A DNA stretch of 64,000 nt from Pseudobutyrivibrio sp. ACV-2 (GTDB lineage: Bacteria; Bacillota; Clostridia; Lachnospirales; Lachnospiraceae): positions 62,001 to 126,000 of the forward strand of contig NZ_FNQZ01000003.1 of NCBI RefSeq assembly GCF_900107545.1. Direction: 5' to 3'. Both the position numbers and the translations under genes were made by a program. The notes under the pieces were generated by a model. That model was not told where the DNA came from, ran no database searches, and saw only the letters and a program-made list of their open reading frames with translations. Positions 51,136 to 59,169 of the stretch are shown here, piece by piece (the stretch's first letter is position 1; each line of letters begins with the position of its first letter).

Positions 51136-52500
51136 ATGATAACTGATATGACAAAGGGAGATACGTATAGAGTATTATTCAAGTTTTCACTGTATATAGC
51201 TGCTGGAAATATGCTCCAGCAGCTATATAATTTGGCAGATATTTATATAGTTGGCAGATATGCCGGTGTCAATGCAATGGCCGCTGTTGGCAGTGCAAGC
51301 AATTCAGTTGTTCTGCTGATAAATATTGCAGTTGGTCTAAATATGGGAACTAATGTTGTTATTGCAACTTCATTTGGAAAAAAGGATATCGTTCAAGTAA
51401 AAAAGGGAATAAAAACTGGTGTAATCCTAGCGTTTTTACTGGGTATCGTATTTACGATATTAGGCCTTATATTTACCAACTGGATATTAACTGTAACAAA
51501 TACGCCGGCAGAGCTGATAGAAGAAGCAAATATTTATTTACGTATCTATTTTTGTGGGTTGATTTTTCTATTTTTATTTAACATTATCATAGCCATTTCG
51601 CAGGCTTTGGGAGACTCTAGGACCACTTTTTATTCTCTTATAGTTTCAACTTTTATAAATGTATTTTTGGATATTATCCTAGTTAAATATTTAAATCTAG
51701 GAATTCTTGGAGCGGCAGTTGCTACTGTGATTTCAGAGGTTATTTGTTTTGCCTGGGGAACGATAATGATTACAAAGCTGCTAAGGCAGATTAAAGTAAG
51801 AGAAGATTACAAATATGATATAGCACAACAAAACAAAATAATTAGAGAAAGTTTTCCTGCCGTACTGCAAAGAAGTGTAATTGCTATTGGGGTTACTTTG
51901 ATGCAATCCCTGATAAATCATTATGGGGTAAATGTTATGGCGGGCTATATTGCAGCAACAAAGATTTTTGGGCTGGTATCTATGCCGGTTATGGATATAG
52001 GAAATGCAGTTACTACATTTACAGCACAAAATCTAGGCGCCAATAAAAAGGATAGAGTAACGGAGGGGATTTCTGCTGCGATATTATTAGATATCTGTTT
52101 TTCAATATTTATTCTTGTTTTGGTATATGGATTTGGTGAGAAAATTATCGCTTTGTTCATTTCTAATAAAAACAATATTGAAGCAATTAGTTTTGGACTT
52201 AGATACATACGAATTACATGCCTATTTCAAATCATCCAAGGGGTATTGCAGGTGTATAACGGAGTAATCAGAGGCGCTGCTGATGTCAAAGGATTTATGG
52301 AAAGTTTTACTTTAAATCTATTCTGTAGAGTTACATTTGGATACGTGTTGGCATTTTTTTTAGGCTTGAGATATATACCATATGCCTGGCCAATAGGCTG
52401 GGCAGTTGGGTTGGCAATCGGATACCTGCGATATGTTAGGCTGTTTCAAAATGCCAGAGACCCAATTTTAAAAATTAAAATATTTAAAGGAAGGAGCTAA
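51136..52500 (+). CDS. MATE-family efflux protein
   Basis: A 454-residue protein with twelve membrane helices and the MATE pattern: an N-terminal PLALLAGNML-like QLYNLADIYIVGRYAG, AVGSASNSVV, and a second half repeating the fold (GVNVMAGYIAATKIFGL). MATE proteins export drugs or metabolites against Na+ or H+. It is the last gene of the transporter 1 operon, so export of the product or by-product of the radical-SAM-like or reductase reaction is a reasonable guess. Confidence 0.88.
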   Translation: MITDMTKGDTYRVLFKFSLYIAAGNMLQQLYNLADIYIVGRYAGVNAMAAVGSASNSVVLLINIAVGLNMGTNVVIATSFGKKDIVQVKKGIKTGVILAFLLGIVFTILGLIFTNWILTVTNTPAELIEEANIYLRIYFCGLIFLFLFNIIIAISQALGDSRTTFYSLIVSTFINVFLDIILVKYLNLGILGAAVATVISEVICFAWGTIMITKLLRQIKVREDYKYDIAQQNKIIRESFPAVLQRSVIAIGVTLMQSLINHYGVNVMAGYIAATKIFGLVSMPVMDIGNAVTTFTAQNLGANKKDRVTEGISAAILLDICFSIFILVLVYGFGEKIIALFISNKNNIEAISFGLRYIRITCLFQIIQGVLQVYNGVIRGAADVKGFMESFTLNLFCRVTFGYVLAFFLGLRYIPYAWPIGWAVGLAIGYLRYVRLFQNARDPILKIKIFKGRS

Positions 52501-52529
52501 AAATGAGTTTGAATGGAAATGATTGAATC

Positions 52530-52574
52530 TATACTTCCAAGGAGTTATAATGATTATACTTCCAGAGAAGTATA
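52530..52574. promoter_or_regulatory. Tandem palindromes upstream of the DUF3990-like/HTH pair
   Basis: TATACTTCC/GGAGTTATA (52530-52549, near perfect) and TATACTTC/GAAGTATA (52555-52562 with 52567-52574, perfect), side by side just before the first gene. Such sites fit autoregulation by the HTH protein of the pair. Confidence 0.55.
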
Positions 52575-52583
52575 GGAGAAAAA

Positions 52584-53240
52584 ATGAATAAGATTACTCT
52601 ATATCATGGCTCAGATAAAATTGTCTCTGAGCCTAAATTTAATTTAGGAAAAGCTTATAACGACTATGGCAAAGGGTTCTATTGCACCAGATATATTGAA
52701 CTTGCAAAGGAATGGGCAGTAGATGAAGGAAGAGATGGTTTTGTAAACGTCTATGAACTAGATATAAAAGGCCTAAAAGTACTAGATCTTAATAGTGATG
52801 ATTATAGTATTTTGTATTGGCTTACAGTTCTATTGGAGCATAGAGTTTTAAATGCTAAAGCTCCTGTTGCCATTGAAGGAATGGAATATCTGAAGCGGCA
52901 TTATCATATATCTCTAGATGATTATGATGTGGTGTTGGGATATAGGGCTGATGATTCTTATTTTTCATTTGCCAGGGCATTCATATCAAATTCTATAAGC
53001 GTAGCTCAGCTTGAAAAGGCAATGTATCTTGGTGATTTAGGGACTCAGTATTTTATCAAAAGTAAAAATGCTTTCACAAAATTGGATTTTATTGAGGCAT
53101 TGCCAGTGGATAATACCGAGTATTATTCAAAAAAGAATCAAAGAGATACTAAAGCTAGAGCGGATTATGAAATAATCACTAATGCTATGGATAGAGATGG
53201 GGTATATATTTTGGATTTGATAAGACAGGAGGAGATGTAA
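52584..53240 (+). CDS. DUF3990-like (ADP-ribosyltransferase-fold) protein, probable toxin
   Basis: A 218-residue protein beginning LYHGSDKIVSEPKFNLGKA and GKGFYCTRYIELAKEWAV. This YHGS...GKGFY pattern is that of DUF3990, a family with an ADP-ribosyltransferase-like fold. It is followed, one base after its stop, by an HTH protein, as in toxin-antitoxin pairs. A role as toxin or defence effector is inferred; activity is not proven. RBS AGGAG is in the palindrome region. Confidence 0.7.
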   Translation: MNKITLYHGSDKIVSEPKFNLGKAYNDYGKGFYCTRYIELAKEWAVDEGRDGFVNVYELDIKGLKVLDLNSDDYSILYWLTVLLEHRVLNAKAPVAIEGMEYLKRHYHISLDDYDVVLGYRADDSYFSFARAFISNSISVAQLEKAMYLGDLGTQYFIKSKNAFTKLDFIEALPVDNTEYYSKKNQRDTKARADYEIITNAMDRDGVYILDLIRQEEM

Positions 53241-53241
53241 G

Positions 53242-53874
53242 ATGGCACATCCCTACAATAAAATCTATCTATCAGATGCTATGGAAAATCTTGCAGATGC
53301 TTTTGATACAGCAGCAAGCGTATATAAGTTTCAACTGGATTACTTCTTAAAGCTTTTTATTATTTCGGGGATTGCTGTTCAGTTTGAAATAGGTAATCCT
53401 AAATATGTTTCTGGAAAGTCTGGTGCGGAATTAGTTGCTGATGTTGTATCTAAAACCAATGCATCAAAGGTTATTATGCCTAAGCCTATTTATAAAGAAC
53501 CTACGGAGGAATACTGGACCGGCTGGGTATTAGCTTACTACCAATGGTGTACCAATAAAAGATTTAGAGATATTCAAAATATAATAACGATGGAAGAGCT
53601 TAAGTCCAAATATCATCCTTATCATGAAATGGATGAAGAAAAAATAGTGGATTATATCGATATGAAAAAAGATGCTTCAGCTACAGTAAGACGACTTCAG
53701 GCATACAGAAAGGCTTTGGGATTGTCTCAGAGCCAGCTGGCTAAAGAATCAGGTATTAATCTTAGGACTCTTCAGCAATATGAGATAGGGGCAAAAGAAT
53801 TGAACAAAGCTTCTGCTTCCACAGTTTTAGCCCTTTCTAAAACGCTTAAATGTGATATTGAGGATCTAATTTAG
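53242..53874 (+). CDS. HTH (XRE-type) partner of the DUF3990-like protein
   Basis: A 210-residue protein. A N-terminal domain of about 125 residues has a YYQW segment and no named family. The C-terminal 65 residues are an XRE helix-turn-helix (LQAYRKALGLSQSQLAKESG, RTLQQYEIG). Coupled to the gene before it (start one base after that stop). Likely antitoxin and autorepressor at the tandem palindromes at 52530. The pair splits the two sulfur modules. Confidence 0.72.
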   Translation: MAHPYNKIYLSDAMENLADAFDTAASVYKFQLDYFLKLFIISGIAVQFEIGNPKYVSGKSGAELVADVVSKTNASKVIMPKPIYKEPTEEYWTGWVLAYYQWCTNKRFRDIQNIITMEELKSKYHPYHEMDEEKIVDYIDMKKDASATVRRLQAYRKALGLSQSQLAKESGINLRTLQQYEIGAKELNKASASTVLALSKTLKCDIEDLI

Positions 53875-53915
53875 TTATAGTATATATTTATAGCCGGTTA
53901 TTATAATTACCATGA

Positions 53916-53954
53916 ACCAGCTATATTGACCTGAATACCATGGTTGAATATAAT
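53916..53954 (+). promoter_or_regulatory. Promoter of sulfur module 2 with ACCAG box
   Basis: ACCAG at 53916-53920, TTGACC (53926-53931), 17-base spacer, TATAAT (53949-53954). Same spacing as at 40678 and 62614. Confidence 0.72.
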
Positions 53955-54000
53955 CTAATCATTCTAAAACAACAACTTGCGAATGGAGTGCATTAATAAA

Positions 54001-54093
54001 ATGAAGTCATTAAAGTGTAGAGAATTAAATACATTAATGGTTAAGGAAATTTGTATGTCCCTTTGTTGTTGTACAGAATATTTAAAAGAATAA
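54001..54093 (+). CDS. Cys-rich leader peptide 2 (30 aa)
   Basis: A 30-residue peptide with five cysteines (6, 18, 22, 23 and 24), three in a row: KEICMSLCCCTEYL. A GGAG site lies 12 bases upstream. It is followed 21 bases later by attenuator C. The arrangement repeats that of the leader at 40763. Consecutive TGT codons near the end suit ribosome stalling when cysteinyl-tRNA is short. Confidence 0.68.
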   Translation: MKSLKCRELNTLMVKEICMSLCCCTEYLKE

Positions 54094-54114
54094 AGATTTA
54101 AGGAAGGTTTTATA

Positions 54115-54176
54115 CTGACTAGACAACTAGAGGTTTAAGACAGGGCTATTTAGCCTGGTCTTAAACCCTTTTTTAT
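54115..54176 (+). promoter_or_regulatory. CTAG-hairpin attenuator, copy C (before radical-SAM-like gene 2)
   Basis: CTGACTAGACAACTAGAGG, identical to copy A, then a long terminator (GGTTTAAGAC/GTCTTAAACC plus an inner GGGCTA/TAGCCT stem, 54132-54167) and T run. Confidence 0.75.
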
Positions 54177-54239
54177 TTCAGGTAAATAAAAAATCGTTTT
54201 GCAAAACTATTAATATATTCAAAAAGTAAAGGAGAAAAA

Positions 54240-55508
54240 ATGTCACGACCAATAACAAGAGAAGAATTATTTCAGCAACTTGAACTGGACAATAGAATCA
54301 CAAACGAGGGTGTATACATTAGCCCGGAAGTGGTTTCAACACTGGACTTTGAAAATCAGGTTCAGGAGCAGATGAGAACATGTTTTGATATGAATCACGA
54401 AACATATTTAAAGTCAAAGCTTCCTGTAGGCTTCAGACTGGATAGTAACTATAGGATTAGATTGTCATACAAGCATGATGCTCCATTTTCTATTGAACAT
54501 GATAATGGCAAATATTATCTTACAGAAAAAGGTAATCAGATCAGTGAGATTTCATTTTTGGAAAAACCAAAATTCTATAATTTCAAAACCTCAGATGGTG
54601 TAAATATGAAGACCATAGCCAACGAGGTTGGTAAAACAAAGGTTACAGTTGCCTACAGTAATGAATGTGCCCTTAAGGACAAGGGATTGGATTGTAAGTT
54701 CTGTAATATCAATGCTACAAAGAGTCGTTTTGCAGATGTTCAGGGTATTTCTTGGAAGACACCTATTCAAATTGCAGAGACATATGCAAAGGCAAGAGAA
54801 GAGGGCTATGAGTCAATCACAATCACAGGTGGATTTGTCCCTGAACGTCGCGAGGTTGAATACTATATAGATGTGGCTGAGGCAATCCAGGATCTTACAG
54901 GTCTTCAGGATTTTGGTGGAACAGCATGCGTAGGTGCTCCTAGTGATTTAGCAGTAATTGAAAAATACAAGGAAGCTGGCTATCGTGCCATTTCAACCAA
55001 CCTTGAGGTTTGGGATGAAAACTTCTTTAAAACTATTTGCCCAGGTAAAGACCAGATTTGTGGTGGAAGACAAAACTGGATTAATGCACTTAAGAGAGAA
55101 GTTGAAGTATTTGGTAAAGGAAATGTTCGTTCATTCTTTGTTGCAGGTATTGAACCAAAATCTACATTGTTAGAGGGCATTCAGTATCTTACAGAGCTTG
55201 GTGTTGTAGCTATTCCACTTCACTGGACACCAAATCCAGGCTCAGAGCTTGAGGGACATAGAGCGCCTACACCAGAGTGGTATTTTGATTTATATCAAAA
55301 GACATATACACTACTGAGACAGAATGGACTTACACATAAAGATTTGTATCACTCAGCAAATGTGGAGAATTCAATATTTGATTACTTCTATGATTTGGAT
55401 GGTGATCATCTTGATATTCCTCGTCACGAGGCAGATAGAGTTCACTTTGTAGGTGAAGATAGCGTAGTAGGCAAAAATGATTCAAAGCTGGCAGAAAAAA
55501 CTGCATAG
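54240..55508 (+). CDS. Radical-SAM-like protein with CX8CX2C motif (paralogue 2)
   Basis: A 422-residue paralogue of the 49864 product. Cluster motif Cys143-X8-Cys152-X2-Cys155 (ECALKDKGLDCKFCNIN), GGFVPERREVEYYIDVA, GGTACVGAP, ICPGKDQICGGRQNW, GIEPK, NPGSELEGHR. The N-terminal 130 residues are more diverged than the core. Cysteine spacing and the extra ICPG...CGGR pair are conserved in both, so they are likely functional. The last 30 residues are a charged tail. RBS AAAGGAG. Confidence 0.72.
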   Translation: MSRPITREELFQQLELDNRITNEGVYISPEVVSTLDFENQVQEQMRTCFDMNHETYLKSKLPVGFRLDSNYRIRLSYKHDAPFSIEHDNGKYYLTEKGNQISEISFLEKPKFYNFKTSDGVNMKTIANEVGKTKVTVAYSNECALKDKGLDCKFCNINATKSRFADVQGISWKTPIQIAETYAKAREEGYESITITGGFVPERREVEYYIDVAEAIQDLTGLQDFGGTACVGAPSDLAVIEKYKEAGYRAISTNLEVWDENFFKTICPGKDQICGGRQNWINALKREVEVFGKGNVRSFFVAGIEPKSTLLEGIQYLTELGVVAIPLHWTPNPGSELEGHRAPTPEWYFDLYQKTYTLLRQNGLTHKDLYHSANVENSIFDYFYDLDGDHLDIPRHEADRVHFVGEDSVVGKNDSKLAEKTA

Positions 55509-55509
55509 G

Positions 55510-55555
55510 CTGACCAGAAAGACTGGAGGCTTCCTCAAATGAGGGGGCCTTTTTG
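55510..55555 (+). promoter_or_regulatory. CTAG-type hairpin attenuator, copy D (before ABC transporter 2)
   Basis: CTGACCAGAAAGACTGGAGG: the hairpin is CCAG-AAAGA-CTGG, so both strands changed together relative to CTAG/CTAG (a U-A pair became C-G). This covariation supports the helix. Terminator AGGCTTCCTC/GAGGGGGCCT with two G-T pairs follows, then TTTTT. It lies two bases after the radical-SAM-like stop. Confidence 0.75.
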
Positions 55556-55571
55556 CGTATAGGAGGATTGT

Positions 55572-56660
55572 ATGAAAAATAAATATATAAAGAGAATCGT
55601 AGCCATAGCAACAGCAGCATTAATGGGAGTGGCTGTGGTCGGATGTGGCACTGAAAGTTCAGATGTCATTGAGGCAGGAGCATCCTTAGCTGAGGATGAA
55701 AACGTAAATGCGGATATTAGTGCAGATAATTTTAACATTGATGATGTGGGAGAGTTCACTATAAGAGTTGGAGTTAACTCAGGAGATAACAATCAATATC
55801 TTAAGATTCTTGATAATCATACCGGGTTTTTAAAAGATAAAGGGATTAACCTTGAGACCACCGAATTTGCTGCAGGAATAAATACGATAGATGCTATCAC
55901 TACAGACCAATTGGATGTTGGACTTTTTGCAGATTATGCAGGTGTTAACAGAATCGGAAATACACTGGCAGATACACAGCTTAGAGCTTTTGCTACTATC
56001 AGGAAATCTACAGCCTATAACCTTTATGTAAATCCAGAAACAATCAAGGAGCCAAAGGATTTAGAGGGCAGAACAGCAGTCTCAATGGCAGGCGTTGTAT
56101 TTGAATATGATTATGGAAAGCTTTTTGAAACCTATGATATTGATAAATCTAAGGTAAATATTGTCAATGTTTCAAGTGCTCAGGAAGCAATCGCCCTTGC
56201 ATCAACAAATGGTGCTGATAGCTATTGGGCTAATAACCAAATCGCTGGGAAGTTTGAAGAAGTAGGCTGGAAGCCCCTTGTAAATATTGCAGATGTAGAT
56301 GCAACAATGTATTCATATCTTGTAGCTAATAATTCATATTTGGAAGAGCATAAAGCTGAAGTAGCCAAGTTTTTAGCTGTGAGCGACGAAGCATTTGAAT
56401 ACATCGATGCAAATCTTGATGAATTTGCAGATTGGGTTCAGGCAGATATTGGATTAGATAAAGAATTGGTAATTAAAGGATGGAAGGAAGCAACACACAA
56501 GTATTTCTTCTCTCAGGATGCTTATGAGGATCTGCTAAAGGTAGAAGATTGGTGCTACAAAAATGGCAACTTCCCTACAGAGTATGATTTTACAGATTAT
56601 ATCAATACAGATGCTTTAGCCCTGGTTTCACCTGATGAAGTGACCTGGCAGGCAAAATAG
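55572..56660 (+). CDS. ABC transporter substrate-binding lipoprotein 2
   Basis: A 362-residue lipoprotein with lipobox VAVVGC (Cys about residue 25). The mature part has the SsuA/NMT1 fold: VRVGVNSGDNNQYLKILDNH, GINTIDAITTDQLDVGLFAD, DLEGRTAVSMAGV. It differs considerably from the 47271 protein, suggesting a different ligand of the same class. RBS AGGAGG (after terminator D). First gene of transporter 2. Confidence 0.87.
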   Translation: MKNKYIKRIVAIATAALMGVAVVGCGTESSDVIEAGASLAEDENVNADISADNFNIDDVGEFTIRVGVNSGDNNQYLKILDNHTGFLKDKGINLETTEFAAGINTIDAITTDQLDVGLFADYAGVNRIGNTLADTQLRAFATIRKSTAYNLYVNPETIKEPKDLEGRTAVSMAGVVFEYDYGKLFETYDIDKSKVNIVNVSSAQEAIALASTNGADSYWANNQIAGKFEEVGWKPLVNIADVDATMYSYLVANNSYLEEHKAEVAKFLAVSDEAFEYIDANLDEFADWVQADIGLDKELVIKGWKEATHKYFFSQDAYEDLLKVEDWCYKNGNFPTEYDFTDYINTDALALVSPDEVTWQAK

Positions 56661-56669
56661 GAGGCGCCT

Positions 56670-57431
56670 ATGAACAATATTACAAGAAAAATCATTAAAA
56701 GTGGTGTGATTTCCTGGGCAGTACTATTTGTAATATGGGGGCTGGTATCACTAGCATACACAGAAGCATTTTTTCCAAGTCCAGTAGAAACATTTGCAGG
56801 TTTTAAGGAAATACTACTAAATGGAAAGCTTTGGGAAGATGTCAGCATCAGCGTACAGCGAGTCCTGCTTGGCTGGAGCAGAGCGCTTTTGATTGGTATC
56901 CCAATTGGCCTTTTAATTGGCAGATTCAAAATAGTGAACTGGTTTATTGAACCATTTATTAACTTCTTTCGATTCGTACCAGCTATTGGTTTTTTAACTC
57001 TTTTTCTAATGTGGTTTGGCGTAGGAGAGGAATCAAAGCTTATTTTGATAACTTACGCTTCAATTTTCCCTATCATTATCAATACCATAGCTGGTGTGAA
57101 TACAATTAATCCTGTGAAATATCAGGCAGCTGAGTCCCTTGGGGCAAATAAGCTACAATCTTTTGTCACAGTGACAGTGCCAGGAGCGGTGCCAAGCATT
57201 CTAACTGGAGCAAGACTTGGACTTAGCACGGCAATCATTTCAATAGTCGGAGCTGAAATGCTTGCAGCCAACAGTGGACTTGGATATCTGGTATACACAT
57301 CCAGATTATATTACAGGACAGACTGGATATTTGTAGGAATAGTAACACTTGGTGTTCTAGGATTTTTTGCAGACAAGTCTCTTAGAGTTTTGGCAAAGAA
57401 ATCCCTGAAACACTATGGAGTAACAGGATAA
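56670..57431 (+). CDS. ABC transporter permease 2 (SsuC-like)
   Basis: A 253-residue permease with six helices and an EAA loop ([22 protein letters not shown]). [18 protein letters not shown] after the first helix is the family pattern. Located nine bases after its binding protein and 11 before its ATPase. Confidence 0.9.
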   Translation: MNNITRKIIKSGVISWAVLFVIWGLVSLAYTEAFFPSPVETFAGFKEILLNGKLWEDVSISVQRVLLGWSRALLIGIPIGLLIGRFKIVNWFIEPFINFFRFVPAIGFLTLFLMWFGVGEESKLILITYASIFPIIINTIAGVNTINPVKYQAAESLGANKLQSFVTVTVPGAVPSILTGARLGLSTAIISIVGAEMLAANSGLGYLVYTSRLYYRTDWIFVGIVTLGVLGFFADKSLRVLAKKSLKHYGVTG

Positions 57432-57442
57432 AGGAGGCGCTT

Positions 57443-58360
57443 ATGTCAGAAAATGCAAAAATCAAAATTCAACATATAAGTAAGAAATATGATGTAGAAA
57501 ACAAGGCCCTTTTATTCACAAAAGGAAATAGTGCACATGACAATTTTGTGGGTCATGAAACGGACTATGTACTTAAGGATGTAAACCTTGAAATTGAAGA
57601 AGGTGAATTTCATGTATTCCTTGGTGCAAGTGGATGTGGAAAAACTACTCTATTAAATATTGTAGCTGGCTTTTTAGGAAAAACAGAAGGTTCAGTACAG
57701 CTTGATGGCAAGGAAATATCAGGCCCTGGCTCAGAACGAGGAGTGGTTTTTCAAAATGCTGATTCAGCTATTTTCCCATGGCTTACAGTCCAGAAAAATG
57801 TGGAATATGGTTTAAGAATGAGAGGAGTGAAAAAAGAGGAACGAAAGAAAATAGCGTTGGATGCAATTGAACTTGTTGGTCTCAAAGGCCATGAGCATAA
57901 ATACCCAGATGAGCTTTCCGGAGGTATGAAGCAAAGAGTACAGATTGCCAGAAGCATTGCAGCAAATCCTGAAGTACTCATTATGGATGAGCCTTTTGGA
58001 GCACTTGATGCTCAGACCAGACGTACTTTACAGGATGAGCTTATCAGAATTTGGAAGAAGACAGGCAAAACGATATTATTTGTTACCCATGATATTTCAG
58101 AGGCTGTTTACTTAGGTGAAAATATTAGTATTTTCTCCGTGGCACCTGATGCAAGCATAGTTGAAAAAATTAATGTGCCTTATATATATCCTAGAGATGT
58201 GAATGATAAAAGAATCGGTGATTTTATAAAGTACACCACTGAGAAGCTGGAAAATGCAATCAGGTCATCAAAGGAAAAACATGAGAAGGTAGCTAAGCTA
58301 AATGCAGGCAATGTAGCCTCATATGAGGACGATAAGATTGATAAATCAATAGCAGTATAA
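57443..58360 (+). CDS. ABC transporter ATP-binding protein 2 (SsuB-like)
   Basis: A 305-residue ATPase, longer than transporter 1's. Walker [14 protein letters not shown]-loop [13 protein letters not shown], signature [14 protein letters not shown], Walker [15 protein letters not shown]-loop [14 protein letters not shown]. An insertion of about 20 residues precedes the core ([19 protein letters not shown]), and the last 60 residues form an extra tail rich in Lys and Glu. Confidence 0.9.
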   Translation: MSENAKIKIQHISKKYDVENKALLFTKGNSAHDNFVGHETDYVLKDVNLEIEEGEFHVFLGASGCGKTTLLNIVAGFLGKTEGSVQLDGKEISGPGSERGVVFQNADSAIFPWLTVQKNVEYGLRMRGVKKEERKKIALDAIELVGLKGHEHKYPDELSGGMKQRVQIARSIAANPEVLIMDEPFGALDAQTRRTLQDELIRIWKKTGKTILFVTHDISEAVYLGENISIFSVAPDASIVEKINVPYIYPRDVNDKRIGDFIKYTTEKLENAIRSSKEKHEKVAKLNAGNVASYEDDKIDKSIAV

Positions 58361-58384
58361 CAGTTTTAAAGGAGAGAAGAGAAA

Positions 58385-58816
58385 ATGGCAAATTACAAAG
58401 AAATCAGAGACTATATTTATGACAACAAAAGCCTTGTGCTTTCTACAGTAGACGAGGTGGGAAATCCAAATCTTCGTCATATCGGTGGATATACAATTGA
58501 TGGTAAGGATATCCTTTTTTCGACAAGATTTGATACAGATAAGTCAAAGGAAATAGAAAATAACAATAATGTGGCATTGCTGTTTCAGCATGAAGGGCAG
58601 CAGGCGCCAAAGAATATTACAATTTACGGAAGAGCCGAAAAGCTTGGTAAAACAGAAGCCGAACAGGCTGCAAATCTCATTAAGGAGCGTAGACCACAGT
58701 TAAACTATGATCCTCAGGTGAATGTAATTTTCAAGGTAACAACAGATTCTATTAAAGTATTGGATTTCGCAGCTGAGACAAAGCAGCTAGTTATCTCAGC
58801 TGATGAGCTGGTGTAG
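58385..58816 (+). CDS. Pyridoxamine 5'-phosphate oxidase-like flavin split-barrel protein
   Basis: A 143-residue FMN-binding split-barrel protein: LVLSTVDEVGNPNLRHIGGY, FSTRFDTDKSKEIENNNNVALLF, ITIYGRAEKLG. This PPOX family includes FMN or heme or F420 binding reductases. It is the last gene of transporter 2's operon (25 bases gap, RBS AAAGGAG). Electron delivery or flavin-dependent oxygenation/reduction of the imported compound is plausible; the reaction is not known. Confidence 0.8.
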   Translation: MANYKEIRDYIYDNKSLVLSTVDEVGNPNLRHIGGYTIDGKDILFSTRFDTDKSKEIENNNNVALLFQHEGQQAPKNITIYGRAEKLGKTEAEQAANLIKERRPQLNYDPQVNVIFKVTTDSIKVLDFAAETKQLVISADELV

Positions 58817-58832
58817 GATAGGTGGCAATTAT

Positions 58833-58940
58833 ATGAAAAGAGATATGACCTCTGGAAATATAACAATATCTCTACTCTATATTTGTCATGCTTATATTCA
58901 TGATTTTCTTCAGATGCTATATAGGAGTGTTTACAGGTAA
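58833..58940 (+). CDS. Possible 35-residue peptide
   Basis: An open frame from ATG at 58833 with GATAGGTGG nine bases upstream, coding a hydrophobic, weakly helical peptide with one cysteine. It follows the split-barrel gene at 16 bases. No family known and no attenuator follows. The rest of 58817-59169 holds the terminator at 59030, the operator and the promoter of hemA. Confidence 0.25.
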   Translation: MKRDMTSGNITISLLYICHAYIHDFLQMLYRSVYR

Positions 58941-59029
58941 AATGTGTACAAATTTCAAAAAAGTAGTGAGGGACTAACCGCACATGCATTGCTTAATATG
59001 GACTAATTGGAACAGGAGCTCTGTATAGT

Positions 59030-59070
59030 AGCCAGCTATCAACAAATTTGATAGCTGGCTATTATTTTTT
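59030..59070 (+). terminator. Terminator upstream of hemA
   Basis: Perfect 13-bp stem AGCCAGCTATCAA/TTGATAGCTGGCT followed by ATTATTTTTT. Confidence 0.9.
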
Positions 59071-59080
59071 ATATGAATAA

Positions 59081-59099
59081 ACCTATTGACCGGATAGGT
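59081..59099. promoter_or_regulatory. CCTA-N9-TAGG operator over the hemA promoter
   Basis: ACCTATTGACCGGATAGGT. The -35 box TTGACC (59086-59091) lies in the middle of the dyad; TATAGT follows after 17 bases (59109-59114). A regulator bound here would block RNA polymerase directly. Confidence 0.65.
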
Positions 59100-59169
59100 A
59101 ATTATAATTATAGTAAAGAGAAGCTGTGCTTAAGGCACAATCATACAGTATTTTTAAAAGGATTATGTT

